A stretch of 64,000 bases of DNA from Paraburkholderia sp. BL9I2N2 (lineage in GTDB: Bacteria > Pseudomonadota > Gammaproteobacteria > Burkholderiales > Burkholderiaceae), in the NCBI RefSeq assembly GCF_004339745.1, contig NZ_SMGP01000001.1, positions 124,001-188,000 of the forward strand, written 5' to 3'. Under the pieces are notes generated by a model that saw only the letters and a list, made by a program, of their open reading frames with translations, was not told where the DNA came from and searched no databases. Positions 40,751-49,757 of this stretch are shown in pieces. How positions within the stretch are numbered: the first letter of the stretch is position 1; every line of letters begins with the position of its first letter. The position numbers were made by a program, and so were the translations under genes.

Positions 40751-41383
40751 ATGCTGAGCCTGACCACTCTCGCGCTGTTTGCCGGCGCGTGTCTCGCGTT
40801 GACCGCCACGCCCGGCCCCGACATGTTGCTGATTGCCTCGCGCAGTGTGAGCCAGGGGCGTTCCGCGGGCTTTGCGTCGCTGGCGGGCATTCTGGTCGGC
40901 ACGTATTGTCATGCGTTGGCCGCGGCGTTCGGGTTGTCGCAGCTCTTTCTGGCCGTGCCCATGGCATACGATGTGGTGCGTTTCGCCGGCGCCGCGTATC
41001 TGCTCTATCTCGCCTGGAAAACATTCCGCGCGCAGGGCACGGTGCTCGCGCCGAATGCGTCGATGAGCCGTTATCCGGTTGGCCGCATTTTCCGCCAGGG
41101 CCTCTTCACCAATCTGCTGAATCCGAAAGTCGCGCTGTTCGTGCTCGCGCTGTTTCCGCAATTCGTGCGGCCCGAAGCGGGGTCGGTCGCGTTGCAGATC
41201 ATGGTGCTGGCCACCGTGTTGAACCTGATCGGCTTCTGCGTGAACGGCGCGGTGATCCTGATGGCGAGCAAGCTGAGCCGCAAGCTATCGGCGGGGCAGC
41301 GGCCGTCGCGGCTGCCGCAGTATCTGCTGGGGACGGTGTTCGCGGGATTGGCCTGCCGGCTTGCGCTGGCTAGTCGGAATTGA
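40751..41383 (+). CDS. LysE/RhtB-family amino acid exporter
   Basis: The 210-residue membrane protein has about six hydrophobic segments and the family start TLALFAGACLALTATPGPD, plus GLFTNLLNPKVALFVLALFPQFV. I chose ATG 40751 with AAGGAG 7 bases upstream. It exports amino acids or related metabolites; the substrate is unknown. It sits in opposite orientation between ruvA and ruvC, interrupting the usual ruvCAB order. Confidence 0.92.
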   Translation: MLSLTTLALFAGACLALTATPGPDMLLIASRSVSQGRSAGFASLAGILVGTYCHALAAAFGLSQLFLAVPMAYDVVRFAGAAYLLYLAWKTFRAQGTVLAPNASMSRYPVGRIFRQGLFTNLLNPKVALFVLALFPQFVRPEAGSVALQIMVLATVLNLIGFCVNGAVILMASKLSRKLSAGQRPSRLPQYLLGTVFAGLACRLALASRN

Positions 41384-41416
41384 TTGAGGCGGCTGCGCCG
41401 TTGCATACCATCTTGC

Positions 41417-41472
41417 GTGAGCCGTGAGCCGTGAGCCGTGAGCCGTGAGCCGTGAGCCGTGAGCCGTGAGCC
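41417..41472. repeat. Heptanucleotide tandem repeat, eight perfect GTGAGCC copies
   Basis: Eight uninterrupted GTGAGCC units lie in the 134-bp gap between lysE-type and ruvC stops. The seven-base period is not a multiple of three and lies outside any gene. It is prone to slippage. Confidence 0.96.
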
Positions 41473-41517
41473 ACGCATGCGCGGCACAAAGGCGGCCAGC
41501 GGGCCGCGTTTGCCACG

Positions 41518-42060
41518 CTATCCGACCAACCGTCCGCGCCTCACGCGCAGCCCCTTCTTCGCCAGCGAAGGCGCGATGCCGCCCAACGTACTCAGCGTCG
41601 TGCCGCCGTGCGCGTGGCAGATCGCCATACCGAGCGCGTCGGCGGCGTCGGTGCTGGGTACGCCGGAGAGATTGAGCAGGCGCACCACCATCTGCTGCAT
41701 CTGCTCCTTGGTTGCGCGGCCGTAACCCACCACGGCTTGCTTCAATTGCAGGGCTGTATATTCGGCGACCGGCACGCCGCCCGCGACCAGTCCGCAAATT
41801 GCCGCCCCGCGTGCCTGGCCGAGCAGCAAGGTGGATTGCGGGTTGACGTTGACGAACACTTTTTCAATCGCCGACTGATCAGGCGAATGCTGGCGGATCA
41901 ACGTGGAGATGCCTTCGAAGATGGTGCCGAGGCGCGACGGCAGATCGGCGTCGGCGGTTTTGATGACGCCGCTCGCGACATAGCTGAGCGTGTGGCCGCT
42001 TTGGTCGATCACGCCGAAGCCGGTCACGCGCAGGCCGGGGTCGATGCCGAGAATTCTCAT
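41518..42060 (-). CDS. ruvC: Holliday junction resolvase RuvC
   Basis: The 180-residue endonuclease starts at ATG 42060 ([19 protein letters not shown]). The acidic catalytic residues lie in [19 protein letters not shown] and the [12 protein letters not shown] segment. It cuts junctions presented by RuvAB. The 17 codons further upstream in frame lack family character. Confidence 0.97.
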   Translation of the reverse strand: MRILGIDPGLRVTGFGVIDQSGHTLSYVASGVIKTADADLPSRLGTIFEGISTLIRQHSPDQSAIEKVFVNVNPQSTLLLGQARGAAICGLVAGGVPVAEYTALQLKQAVVGYGRATKEQMQQMVVRLLNLSGVPSTDAADALGMAICHAHGGTTLSTLGGIAPSLAKKGLRVRRGRLVG

Positions 42061-42188
42061 GAGGTGCCGCAAATGCGGTAAAAACCAGGTGCTTGCGATA
42101 CTACAACACACGCGCCGCGTGGCGGTCGGCGCGCGGCGCTGTCAGCGGAATAAAAACTGCTGAGTTTGCTGCAAGGAGGCATACGCAC

Positions 42189-42428
42189 ATGGAGCGCTAT
42201 CGGAATCTCAGCGGCGACTCAGGCGTCGAGGCTTATGAAATCGGTGACGACTTCGTCGCGGTCCGCTTCAGGCACGGCGTGGTGTACTGGTACACCGAGG
42301 CGAGCGTCGGCGCGCGACACGTCGCCGCGCTCAAGCGTCTTGCGCGACGTGGGCAGGGGCTCAGCACTTATATCAGCCAGCACGCGGACGTGAGCGGTGG
42401 CTACGCGAGAAAGGAACCGGACGACTGA
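42189..42428 (+). CDS. Small protein with KTSC-like domain
   Basis: The 79-residue protein starts at ATG 42189 with AAGGAGG 10 bases upstream. The DSGVEAYEIGDDFVAVRFRH and GVVYWYTEASVG segments resemble the KTSC fold, a small domain often linked to tRNA or nucleic-acid proteins. Function is unknown. It is divergent from ruvC. Confidence is good that it is a gene and moderate for the domain. Confidence 0.65.
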   Translation: MERYRNLSGDSGVEAYEIGDDFVAVRFRHGVVYWYTEASVGARHVAALKRLARRGQGLSTYISQHADVSGGYARKEPDD

Positions 42429-42448
42429 GCGGGGCGTAAAGAGTGGCG

Positions 42449-42518
42449 TGGGCACGGCACGACCGGCACAAGCTGCACAGCTGGCACGAACGGCACGAAC
42501 GGCACGAACGGCACACGC
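42449..42518. repeat. Short GGCAC(GAAC) repeats between the small gene and purH
   Basis: Three perfect GGCACGAAC copies from 42483, plus degenerate GGCAC-containing copies before and after. No gene is present. The function is unknown. Confidence 0.7.
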
Positions 42519-42540
42519 GGAACACACGCCGCACCAAAGA

Positions 42541-42574
42541 AAACGGCCCGACGGAAAATTCCGCCAGGCCGTTT
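42541..42574. terminator. Stem-loop downstream of purH
   Basis: AAACGGCC (42541-42548) pairs with GGCCGTTT (42567-42574), with an inner CGGAA/TTCCG pairing. It lies between the convergent small gene and purH. T-runs are short, so termination strength is uncertain. Confidence 0.6.
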
Positions 42575-42650
42575 CTGTAAATCTCAAAATCTCACCAGCA
42601 ACCCGGTTTCACCAGGAAACCGACGCCGCTATTGAAACCTAAACCCCAAA

Positions 42651-44216
42651 TCAATGCCGGAAGTGCCGCACCCCAGTCAGCACCATCGCGATATTGTGCT
42701 CATCCGCCGCGCTGACCACTTCATCATCGCGCATCGAACCGCCCGGCTGAATCACGCAAGTCGCGCCTGCCGCCACTACCACGTCGAGGCCGTCGCGGAA
42801 CGGGAAGAACGCGTCCGACGCCACCGCCGAACCGGCCAGCGTCAAACCGGCATTCTGCGCCTTGATGCTGGCGATGCGCGCCGAGTCCACGCGACTCATC
42901 TGACCCGCGCCTACGCCGAGCGTCATGCCGTTGCCGCAGAACACGATGGCGTTCGACTTCACGTACTTCGCCACGCGCCACGCGAACAGCAGATCGTTCA
43001 TTTCCTTCGGCGTCGGATGACGCTTCGTGACCACGCGCAATTCGCGCGGCTGCACGTTCTTCGAGTCGAGCGACTGCACCAGCAGGCCGCCGCCCACGCG
43101 CTTCAGATCAAACGCGTTGTGGCCTTCGCCCAGCGCGATTTCCAGCAGACGCACATTCTGCTTCGCCGCGAACACCTTGCGCGCTTCGGCGCTGAACGAC
43201 GGCGCGATCAGCACTTCAACGAACTGCTTGGCCACGGCTTGCGCCGCTGCTTCGTCCACTTCGCGGTTGAACGCGATGATGCCGCCGAACGCCGAGGTCG
43301 GGTCGGTCTGGAACGCCTTCGCGTACGCTTCGTTGGCGTCCGCCCCGACTGCCACGCCGCACGGATTCGCGTGCTTGACGATCACGCAGGCCGGCACGTC
43401 GAAGGTTTTCACGCATTCCCACGCCGCATCGGAATCCGCGATGTTGTTGTACGACAGTTCCTTGCCTTGCAACTGGTTGTAGTTCGCCAGTGCGCCGGCC
43501 GGCACGCTCAGATCGCGGTAGAACGCGGCGCTCTGATGCGGGTTTTCGCCGTAGCGCAGATCCTGCACCTTGTCGAATGCCAGGTTGAACGTCGCCGGAT
43601 AAGCGTTGCGCGACGCGTGCTGCAGTTCGTCGGTCAGGCTCGTCAGGTAGTTCGTGATCGCGCCGTCGTATTGCGCGGTGTGCGCGAACACCTTGGTGGC
43701 GAGGCGGAAGTTCGTCTTGTACGACACGGCATTGCTGTTCGCGCGCATTTCGTCGAGTACGACCGCGTAGTCGGCCGGATCGACCACCACCGTCACGTCG
43801 CGATGATTCTTCGCGGCCGAACGCAGCATGGTCGGCCCGCCGATGTCGATGTTCTCGATCGCGTCTTCCAGCGAGCATTCTTCCTTCGACACGGTCTGCA
43901 CGAACGGGTACAGATTCACGACCAGCAGATCGATGGTCGGAATGTCGTGCTTTTCAAGCGCCGCCATGTGTTCCGGCAGGTCGCGGCGCGCGAGAATGCC
44001 GCCGTGCACCTTCGGATGCAGCGTTTTCACGCGCCCGTCCAGCATTTCCGGGAAGCCCGTGTAATCGGCGACTTCGGTGACGGAGAGACCCGCGTCCGCG
44101 AGCAGTTTCGCGGTGCCGCCGGTCGACAGGATCTTGACGCCGAGGTCCGACAGCGACTTGGCGAAGTCGACGATGCCGGACTTGTCGGAAACAGAGATGA
44201 GCGCTTGCTTGATCAT
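42651..44216 (-). CDS. purH: Bifunctional AICAR transformylase/IMP cyclohydrolase
   Basis: The 521-residue protein performs the last two steps to IMP. The N-terminal MGS-like cyclohydrolase domain has [18 protein letters not shown] and [17 protein letters not shown]; the C-terminal transformylase domain has [27 protein letters not shown] and the [14 protein letters not shown] end. It lies downstream of dusB-fis on the same strand, 65 bp after fis. Confidence 0.98.
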   Translation of the reverse strand: MIKQALISVSDKSGIVDFAKSLSDLGVKILSTGGTAKLLADAGLSVTEVADYTGFPEMLDGRVKTLHPKVHGGILARRDLPEHMAALEKHDIPTIDLLVVNLYPFVQTVSKEECSLEDAIENIDIGGPTMLRSAAKNHRDVTVVVDPADYAVVLDEMRANSNAVSYKTNFRLATKVFAHTAQYDGAITNYLTSLTDELQHASRNAYPATFNLAFDKVQDLRYGENPHQSAAFYRDLSVPAGALANYNQLQGKELSYNNIADSDAAWECVKTFDVPACVIVKHANPCGVAVGADANEAYAKAFQTDPTSAFGGIIAFNREVDEAAAQAVAKQFVEVLIAPSFSAEARKVFAAKQNVRLLEIALGEGHNAFDLKRVGGGLLVQSLDSKNVQPRELRVVTKRHPTPKEMNDLLFAWRVAKYVKSNAIVFCGNGMTLGVGAGQMSRVDSARIASIKAQNAGLTLAGSAVASDAFFPFRDGLDVVVAAGATCVIQPGGSMRDDEVVSAADEHNIAMVLTGVRHFRH

Positions 44217-44281
44217 GATGAAGACGAAAAGCCGAAGGGAAACGTGGCAGGGCGCCTGAAACTACAACGAATTACAACGGG

Positions 44282-44515
44282 TTACAGCAAACCGTGCTGT
44301 TGCAGCTTCTTGCGCAGCGTATTGCGGTTGATGCCGAGATACTCGGCGGCCAGCGACTGATTGCCGCCGGCCTGCTCGAGCACCACTTCGAGCAGAGGTT
44401 TTTCTACGCAGGAAATCACCATGTCGTAGACGTCGTGCGGATTGGAGCCGTCGAGATCCTGGAAATACATCCCCAGGCTGTCGCGGACAGATTGTTCGAT
44501 ATTGTTCTTGCTCAT
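44282..44515 (-). CDS. fis: Fis family DNA-binding protein
   Basis: The 77-residue nucleoid protein has a C-terminal helix-turn-helix (NQSLAAEYLGINRNTLRKKL), as in Fis. It is shorter than the 98-residue E. coli protein, lacking part of the N-terminal beta-hairpin arm, which is normal for beta-proteobacteria. Its ATG overlaps the dusB stop (ATGA), as in the conserved dusB-fis operon. Confidence 0.95.
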   Translation of the reverse strand: MSKNNIEQSVRDSLGMYFQDLDGSNPHDVYDMVISCVEKPLLEVVLEQAGGNQSLAAEYLGINRNTLRKKLQQHGLL

Positions 44516-45576
44516 GCTGCTAGTCGGTCGGTATGGTCCGGCTCGCCGTTATTGTTGAGCGTTTCGTCGACGTAGACGAGGCGGTCGGAGATCGCCTTTT
44601 GTGCGTCGAAGAACTCGTTGACGGCGAGGAGTTGTTCGCGCGCGGTGTCCAGCGTATTCATGCGATGCCGGAACACGTTGGCGCCAGAAAGGCCGCGAGT
44701 GTACCAGCCGATGTGCTTACGCGCAGTGCGGACACCCGTAAATTCGCCGTAGAAAGCGTAGTGGTCTTCCAGATGCTCGTTCATCACCTGCTGGATTTCG
44801 TCGATGCGCGGCGGCGGCAGCAACTCGCCCGTTTGCAGGAAATGCTCGATCTCGCGGAACAGCCACGGGCGCCCCTGCGCCGCGCGGCCGATCATGATGG
44901 CGTCGGCGCCGGTGGCGGCCAACACCTCGCGTGCTTTTTGCGGCGACGTAATGTCGCCGTTGGCGACCACCGGAATGCGCACCGCCGCTTTCACCGCGGC
45001 GATGGTCTCGTATTCGGCGTCGCCGTGATACAGGTCGGCGCGCGTGCGGCCGTGCACGGTCAGCATCGAAATGCCGGCCGATTCGGCCAGACGCGCGACG
45101 TTCAGCGCATTCTTGTTCTCGCGATCCCAGCCCGTGCGGATCTTCAGCGTGACGGGCACCGCGTCGGGCCCGACGCCGACCGCGCCCACCACCGCCTCGA
45201 CGATGCGCTGCACCAGCGGCTCGTTCTGCAACAGGGCTGAACCCGCCGCCACGTTGCACACCTTCTTGGCCGGGCAGCCCATGTTGATGTCGATGATCTG
45301 CGCGCCGTTCGCCACGTTGTAGCGGGCCGCTTCGGCCATCATGGCCGGATCGGCGCCGGCGATCTGCACGGCGATCGGCTCGACCTCGCCCGCGTGATTG
45401 GCGCGGCGCATGGTCTTCTCGCTTTTCCACAACTGCGCGTTCGAGGCGACCATTTCCGACACCGCATAGCCCGCGCCCAGCCGTTTGCACAGTTGCCGGA
45501 ACGGCCGGTCGGTCACGCCGGCCATGGGCGCGACGAACAGGTTATTACGCAGATTGTGGGAGCCGAGAGTAGGCAT
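44512..45576 (-). CDS. dusB: tRNA-dihydrouridine synthase B
   Basis: The 354-residue flavoenzyme reduces uridines in tRNA D-loops. I chose ATG 45576 (MPTLGSHNLRNNLFVAPMAG); the open frame reaches far upstream only as a shadow of the ubiH-like gene. Motifs are VAPMAGVTDRPFRQLCKRLG, IDINMGCPAKKVCNVAAGSA with the catalytic Cys, LTVHGRTRAD and ANGDI. It is the first gene of dusB-fis. Confidence 0.95.
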   Translation of the reverse strand: MPTLGSHNLRNNLFVAPMAGVTDRPFRQLCKRLGAGYAVSEMVASNAQLWKSEKTMRRANHAGEVEPIAVQIAGADPAMMAEAARYNVANGAQIIDINMGCPAKKVCNVAAGSALLQNEPLVQRIVEAVVGAVGVGPDAVPVTLKIRTGWDRENKNALNVARLAESAGISMLTVHGRTRADLYHGDAEYETIAAVKAAVRIPVVANGDITSPQKAREVLAATGADAIMIGRAAQGRPWLFREIEHFLQTGELLPPPRIDEIQQVMNEHLEDHYAFYGEFTGVRTARKHIGWYTRGLSGANVFRHRMNTLDTAREQLLAVNEFFDAQKAISDRLVYVDETLNNNGEPDHTDRLAA

Positions 45577-45719
45577 AACGTGGGACGCGGTGGACGCGCG
45601 CGCGGCCGATTGGTCAATTTCTGTCAATCGGAGCGTTGGCGAAATGCGAGAGAAAACCGCTATTTTAGCGTTAACGGATAGCCGGCACCCGACATGTGCC
45701 TGTCGTAACCCATTAAATC

Positions 45720-45747
45720 TTCTATGAAAGTGCGCCGATTCATAGAA
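45720..45747. promoter_or_regulatory. Perfect 9-bp inverted repeat upstream of dusB-fis
   Basis: TTCTATGAA-N10-TTCATAGAA, 144 bp before the dusB start and in the 239-bp gap to the ubiH-like stop. It could be an operator for dusB-fis or an RNA hairpin. No protein is assigned. Confidence 0.45.
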
Positions 45748-45815
45748 CCGGCGCTGCTCGCGAGGCACCTTTCGCGTGAGGCAAAAAGTCCGTGCGGCGC
45801 GAGCGGGCGGCGCGC

Positions 45816-47210
45816 CTAGCGGCGCTGTCCGAACATCATTTGCCGTGCCAGCGCGGTTTTCACCGGCGGCAGGAATTCGAGCGCGGTGAGGGCGAGGCCG
45901 CGCATGATCGCGAGCGGCGCGAAGTCGATGGTGAAAAGGCGTGCGAGCGTGTCGGTGGCGCCGATCGTCATGCGCCGGTCGAGCGCGCGGCGTTGCGCGA
46001 AAGTGGCTAGCGCGAGCGGGGTCGGACCTTCCGCCGACAAGGCGTCGGCGAGCGCGTGGGCGTCGCGCAGACCCAGGTTCAGGCCCTGACCCGCCACCGG
46101 ATGCAGCGTCTGCGCCGCGTTGCCGATCGCGACGACGTGGCCATTCACCAGCGTTTCCACGGCGTTCAGTCCCAACGGGAACGACGCGCGTCCCTTGATG
46201 TGCGTAAAGCGGCCCATGCGGTCGCCGAACGCGGCGCCGAGTTCGCGCAGGAAGTCTTCGTCGGAAAGTTGCGCGCGGCGCGCGGCTTCCTCGGGCGCGC
46301 AGCACCAGACCAGCGCGTAGTCGGCGCCGCGCACGCCGCCCATCGGCAGCAATGCGATCGGGCCTTGCGACGTGAAGCGCTCCCACGCCACGTGCGGTTG
46401 CGGTGCGGATACAGTCACCGTGCCGACGAGTGCGGTCTGTCCATAGTCGCGCGTGCCGGTTTCGGCGACGCCTCCGCCGGCGCGCCGTGCGGCCTCGCCG
46501 TCCCGGCCGGCTTGCCGATCAGCGCTTTTCGTCGCGCTGTCGGCGGCTTGGCTGCGGACGTTGTCATCGTCGGCACCATGGCCGACTTGCCTGTCCGCAC
46601 TCGTGCTGGCGCCTTTGGCGGCGCGTTTGCCCGCCACTCGACCTGACGACTTCTGATCACCGAACAAGCCGCCTTCGGCATTCACCAGAATGCGTGTGCG
46701 CAACTGACGCGTGACGCCCGCGGTTTCGATCGGCAGCGTGACGCCGTCGAGTTCCTGCGTCGGCGCCGCGGCGGAGGTGGAGCGGAACCAGTGCACCGAA
46801 GTCGCGTGCACCGCCTCGGCGAGGCCATGCACGATCGAGCCGTAGCGCAGCACGTAGCCGAGTGCCGGCAATCCGTGCTCGCCGTGATCGATCAGCGTGC
46901 GGCCGAAGTGGCCGCGCTGCGAGACGTGAATGCGGTGGATCGCGGTGGCGTCGGCAGGCCAGCGCAGCGGTTCCAGGATCATCCGGCTGCCATGAGACAC
47001 GGCGATGGCGCGCGGATCGGCGATCGAATCTTCCGGCTCGCGCGCGTCGACGAGCGCGATCTTCAGCGCCCGCGTCGCGCTGCGGCGCGCCAGCCAGCCG
47101 GCCAGCGCCAGCCCGACCGGACCGGCGCCGACAATCGTCACGTCGAAATCGAAGGGTTGGCCGGCCTTGGCGGGCTTCAGGATCACCGTCGACTGGGAAA
47201 CGTCGTTCAT
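45816..47210 (-). CDS. UbiH/UbiF/VisC-family FAD-dependent hydroxylase with internal insertion
   Basis: The 464-residue protein starts with an FAD-binding VTIVGAGPVGLALAGWLARR and carries the GNAAQTLHPVAGQGLNLGLRD motif near residue 380. It is expected to hydroxylate the ubiquinone ring. Typical members have about 390-410 residues; here roughly 65 residues (about 190-255) of Ser/Ala/Arg/Gly/Asp-rich, low-complexity sequence are inserted between LVNAEGGLFG and YGQTALVGTV. The insertion is in frame and carries no stop. Which ring position it modifies is not clear. It lies just downstream of pepP, a common pairing (pepP-ubiH). Confidence 0.88.
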   Translation of the reverse strand: MNDVSQSTVILKPAKAGQPFDFDVTIVGAGPVGLALAGWLARRSATRALKIALVDAREPEDSIADPRAIAVSHGSRMILEPLRWPADATAIHRIHVSQRGHFGRTLIDHGEHGLPALGYVLRYGSIVHGLAEAVHATSVHWFRSTSAAAPTQELDGVTLPIETAGVTRQLRTRILVNAEGGLFGDQKSSGRVAGKRAAKGASTSADRQVGHGADDDNVRSQAADSATKSADRQAGRDGEAARRAGGGVAETGTRDYGQTALVGTVTVSAPQPHVAWERFTSQGPIALLPMGGVRGADYALVWCCAPEEAARRAQLSDEDFLRELGAAFGDRMGRFTHIKGRASFPLGLNAVETLVNGHVVAIGNAAQTLHPVAGQGLNLGLRDAHALADALSAEGPTPLALATFAQRRALDRRMTIGATDTLARLFTIDFAPLAIMRGLALTALEFLPPVKTALARQMMFGQRR

Positions 47211-47231
47211 TACGTGTTACTTCCTTGCGAG

Positions 47232-48638
47232 TTACTGCGCTGCTTCGTGGGCCGCGCGGGCTTCCTGCATCAGCGCCTCGATCTCGTCGGCGGCGACCGG
47301 CACGTCGCGCGTCATCAGTTCGCAACCGGTCGGCGTGACAATCGCGTCGTCCTCGATGCGGATGCCGATGTTCCAGTAGCGCTCGGGCACGCCTTCGGTC
47401 GGCCGGATATACAGGCCGGGCTCGATGGTCAGCGTCATCGACGCCTGCAGCGTGCGCCACGGCAGCGCGCCCGCTTCGTCGCGCGGCGCGCCGCGTTCGC
47501 GGTAGTCGCCGACGTCGTGCACGTCCATGCCGAGCCAGTGGCCCGTGCGGTGCATATAGAAGGGCGCGTAGGCACGTTCGGCGATTACGTCGTCGACCGT
47601 GGCGAATTTCGCGCGCTCGATGATGCCGGTGTCGAGCAAGCCCTGCGACAGCACGCGCACGGCGGCCTGGTGCGGGTCGTCGAAGGTGGCGCCGGCGCGG
47701 GTGGCGTCAATCGCGGCCTGCTGCGCGGCCAGCACGATGTCGTACAGCTCGCGCTGCGCTGGCGTGAAGCGGCCGCTCGCGGGGAAGGTGCGGGTGATGT
47801 CGGAGGCGTAGCCGTCGAGTTCGCAGGCCGCGTCGATCAGGATCAGGTCGCCGTCCTGAGCAATCGCGTTGCCGGCTGGGTAGTGCAGCACGCAGGCGTT
47901 CGCGCCGGCCGCGACGATCGACGTGTAAGCCGGCGCCTGCGCGCCGAACTTGCGGAATGTGTAGAGCAGTTCGGCTTCGAGTTCGTACTCGCGCACGCCC
48001 GGATGGCACGCGGCCATGGCGCGGCGATGCGCCTGGGCGGAAATCTGCCCGGCCCGGCGCATGATGGCCAGTTCGTGATCGTCCTTGATGAGCCGCATCT
48101 CGTCGAGCAACGGGATGAGATCGCACGCGGCCGCGGGCGCGGCGACACCGCCGCGGCTTTGCGCCCGCACCGCGTCGAGCCAGCCGCGTACCCGTTCGTC
48201 CAGTTGCGCCGAGGCGCCGAGCGCGTAATGCAGCGACGGCTTGTCGGCGAGCAAACGCGGCAATTGCGTGTCGATTTCGCCGATGGCGAACGCGGCGTCG
48301 AACCCGAAGGCCACGCGCGCGCCATCCGGGCCGAAGCGGAAGCCTTCCCACGTCTCGCGCTCGACGTTTTTCTCGCGGCAGAACAGCACCGAAGCCGGCT
48401 CGCCGGGCGCGGCGCTGGCGTCGAGCACAAGCAGCGCTTCGGGTTCGGTGAAACCGCTCAGGTAGTAAAAGTAGCTGTCGTGCCGGTAGGGATAGTCCGC
48501 GTCCCGATTGCGCAACGCCTCCGGCGCGGTGGGGACGATGGCGACGCCGCCACCCGCTGCCCGCAGCGCGGCGAGTACGCGCTCACGGCGCGTGCGGTGG
48601 ACGTCGATGGCGATGGTGGGTTCGGTCAGCTGGTTCAT
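47232..48638 (-). CDS. pepP: Xaa-Pro aminopeptidase P
   Basis: The 468-residue M24B peptidase has metal ligands in LILIDAACELDGYASDITR, the HRTGHWLGMDVHD segment, and the Glu residues in LTIEPGLYI and GIRIEDD. I chose ATG 48638 (MNQLTEPTIAID); the 54 upstream codons are non-conserved. It removes N-terminal residues next to Pro. It precedes the ubiH-like gene by 21 bp. Confidence 0.95.
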   Translation of the reverse strand: MNQLTEPTIAIDVHRTRRERVLAALRAAGGGVAIVPTAPEALRNRDADYPYRHDSYFYYLSGFTEPEALLVLDASAAPGEPASVLFCREKNVERETWEGFRFGPDGARVAFGFDAAFAIGEIDTQLPRLLADKPSLHYALGASAQLDERVRGWLDAVRAQSRGGVAAPAAACDLIPLLDEMRLIKDDHELAIMRRAGQISAQAHRRAMAACHPGVREYELEAELLYTFRKFGAQAPAYTSIVAAGANACVLHYPAGNAIAQDGDLILIDAACELDGYASDITRTFPASGRFTPAQRELYDIVLAAQQAAIDATRAGATFDDPHQAAVRVLSQGLLDTGIIERAKFATVDDVIAERAYAPFYMHRTGHWLGMDVHDVGDYRERGAPRDEAGALPWRTLQASMTLTIEPGLYIRPTEGVPERYWNIGIRIEDDAIVTPTGCELMTRDVPVAADEIEALMQEARAAHEAAQ

Positions 48639-48841
48639 CGTGAGATTGTAGCGCCCATGCGCGGAGTTATTTTGCGCGGGATACTGGCGAAAGTGGCGGC
48701 AGACACGCGCGCGGCGCTGTTGCAATCCGTCCACAGCGAGTCCCCGTGCGGCTCGCGAAGCGGCGGCGTGACGCTTCTGAGCGCTCGTGAACGGCGCCAA
48801 GCACTTATACTTTCGCCGGATTCAGGAAAAGGCAGACGGTA

Positions 48842-49456
48842 ATGATGAAACTCATCGGTTCGCTCGCCAGTCCCTTCGTGCGTAAAGCGCGGATCGTGCT
48901 GGCCGACAAGAAGATCGACTACGAACTGGTGCCCGAGAATGTCTGGGCGCCGGACACCCGCATTCACACCTTCAATCCGCTCGGCAAAGTGCCGTGCCTC
49001 GTAATGGAAGATGGCGAAGCGGTGTTCGACTCGCGGGTGATCTGTGAATACGTGGATACGCTGTCGCCGGTCGGCAAGCTGATTCCGCAGTCGGGACGCG
49101 AGCGCGTCGAGGTGCGCTGCTGGGAAGCGCTCGCCGACGGCGTGCTGGACGCGGCGGTGCTGATTCGCCTCGAAGGCACGCAGCGCGCGCCGGAGCAACG
49201 CGTGGACGCGTGGGTCGCGCGTCAGCAGCGCAAGATCGACGAAGCCCTGATCGCAATGGCACAGGGATTGGGCAGCAAGCCGTGGTGCGCAGGCAATCAC
49301 TACACGCTCGCGGATATCGCGATGGGTTGCGCATTGGGTTATCTGGATTTCCGCATGCCGGAATTGAACTGGCGCGAACCGTATCCGAATCTGGACAAAC
49401 ATTTCCAGAAGCTCTCACTGCGTCAGTCGTTCATCGATACGATGCCGGCCGACTGA
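48842..49456 (+). CDS. Glutathione S-transferase family protein (YibF-like)
   Basis: The 204-residue protein has an N-terminal thioredoxin-like domain (MKLIGSLASPFVRKARIVLA, NPLGKVPCLVMEDGEAVFDS) and an all-alpha C-terminal domain with the YTLADIAMGCALGYLDFR motif. The catalytic residue may be Ser in SPFVRK. The substrate is unknown. Starts at 48842 and 48845 are equivalent candidates. The 301-bp gap after it holds one terminator. Confidence 0.9.
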   Translation: MMKLIGSLASPFVRKARIVLADKKIDYELVPENVWAPDTRIHTFNPLGKVPCLVMEDGEAVFDSRVICEYVDTLSPVGKLIPQSGRERVEVRCWEALADGVLDAAVLIRLEGTQRAPEQRVDAWVARQQRKIDEALIAMAQGLGSKPWCAGNHYTLADIAMGCALGYLDFRMPELNWREPYPNLDKHFQKLSLRQSFIDTMPAD

Positions 49457-49580
49457 ATAAGCGGCTAATTGGCCGCGAGGTGATGATGTTTTGAATAGCG
49501 TGGTCAGTAATATCGTGCAGTTTGCAAAATTGTGTCATCAAAGCTTCCAGAAACATGAATTAAAGCTTACGTTGTGGTAA

Positions 49581-49612
49581 AAATGCGCCTGCCCGTCAGG
49601 CGCATTTTTTTT
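49581..49612 (+). terminator. Terminator after the GST gene
   Basis: An 11-bp stem AAATGCGCCTG/CAGGCGCATTT with loop CCCGT is followed by a T-run. It lies 125 bp after the stop. Confidence 0.9.
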
Positions 49613-49757
49613 GTCTGTCGCGTGGCGCAAATGTGTTCATGCAGGTTTATGCAATTTACATATCCGGCTTCTTTTGCCGACGGTATGAAACCGTTGCGAA
49701 CAGGCGGTGCATTAAAAGCGCGCCGCTGAATTAATAACATCGCAGAGAGACTTCCAC

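Noticed and set aside
42654..44360. Plus-strand open frame of 568 codons opposite purH
   Set aside because: purH is unmistakable on the other strand; this frame is rich in His and Arg without motifs.
46791..48842. Plus-strand open frame of 683 codons opposite ubiH-like and pepP
   Set aside because: It spans two real genes in antisense and has no start context.
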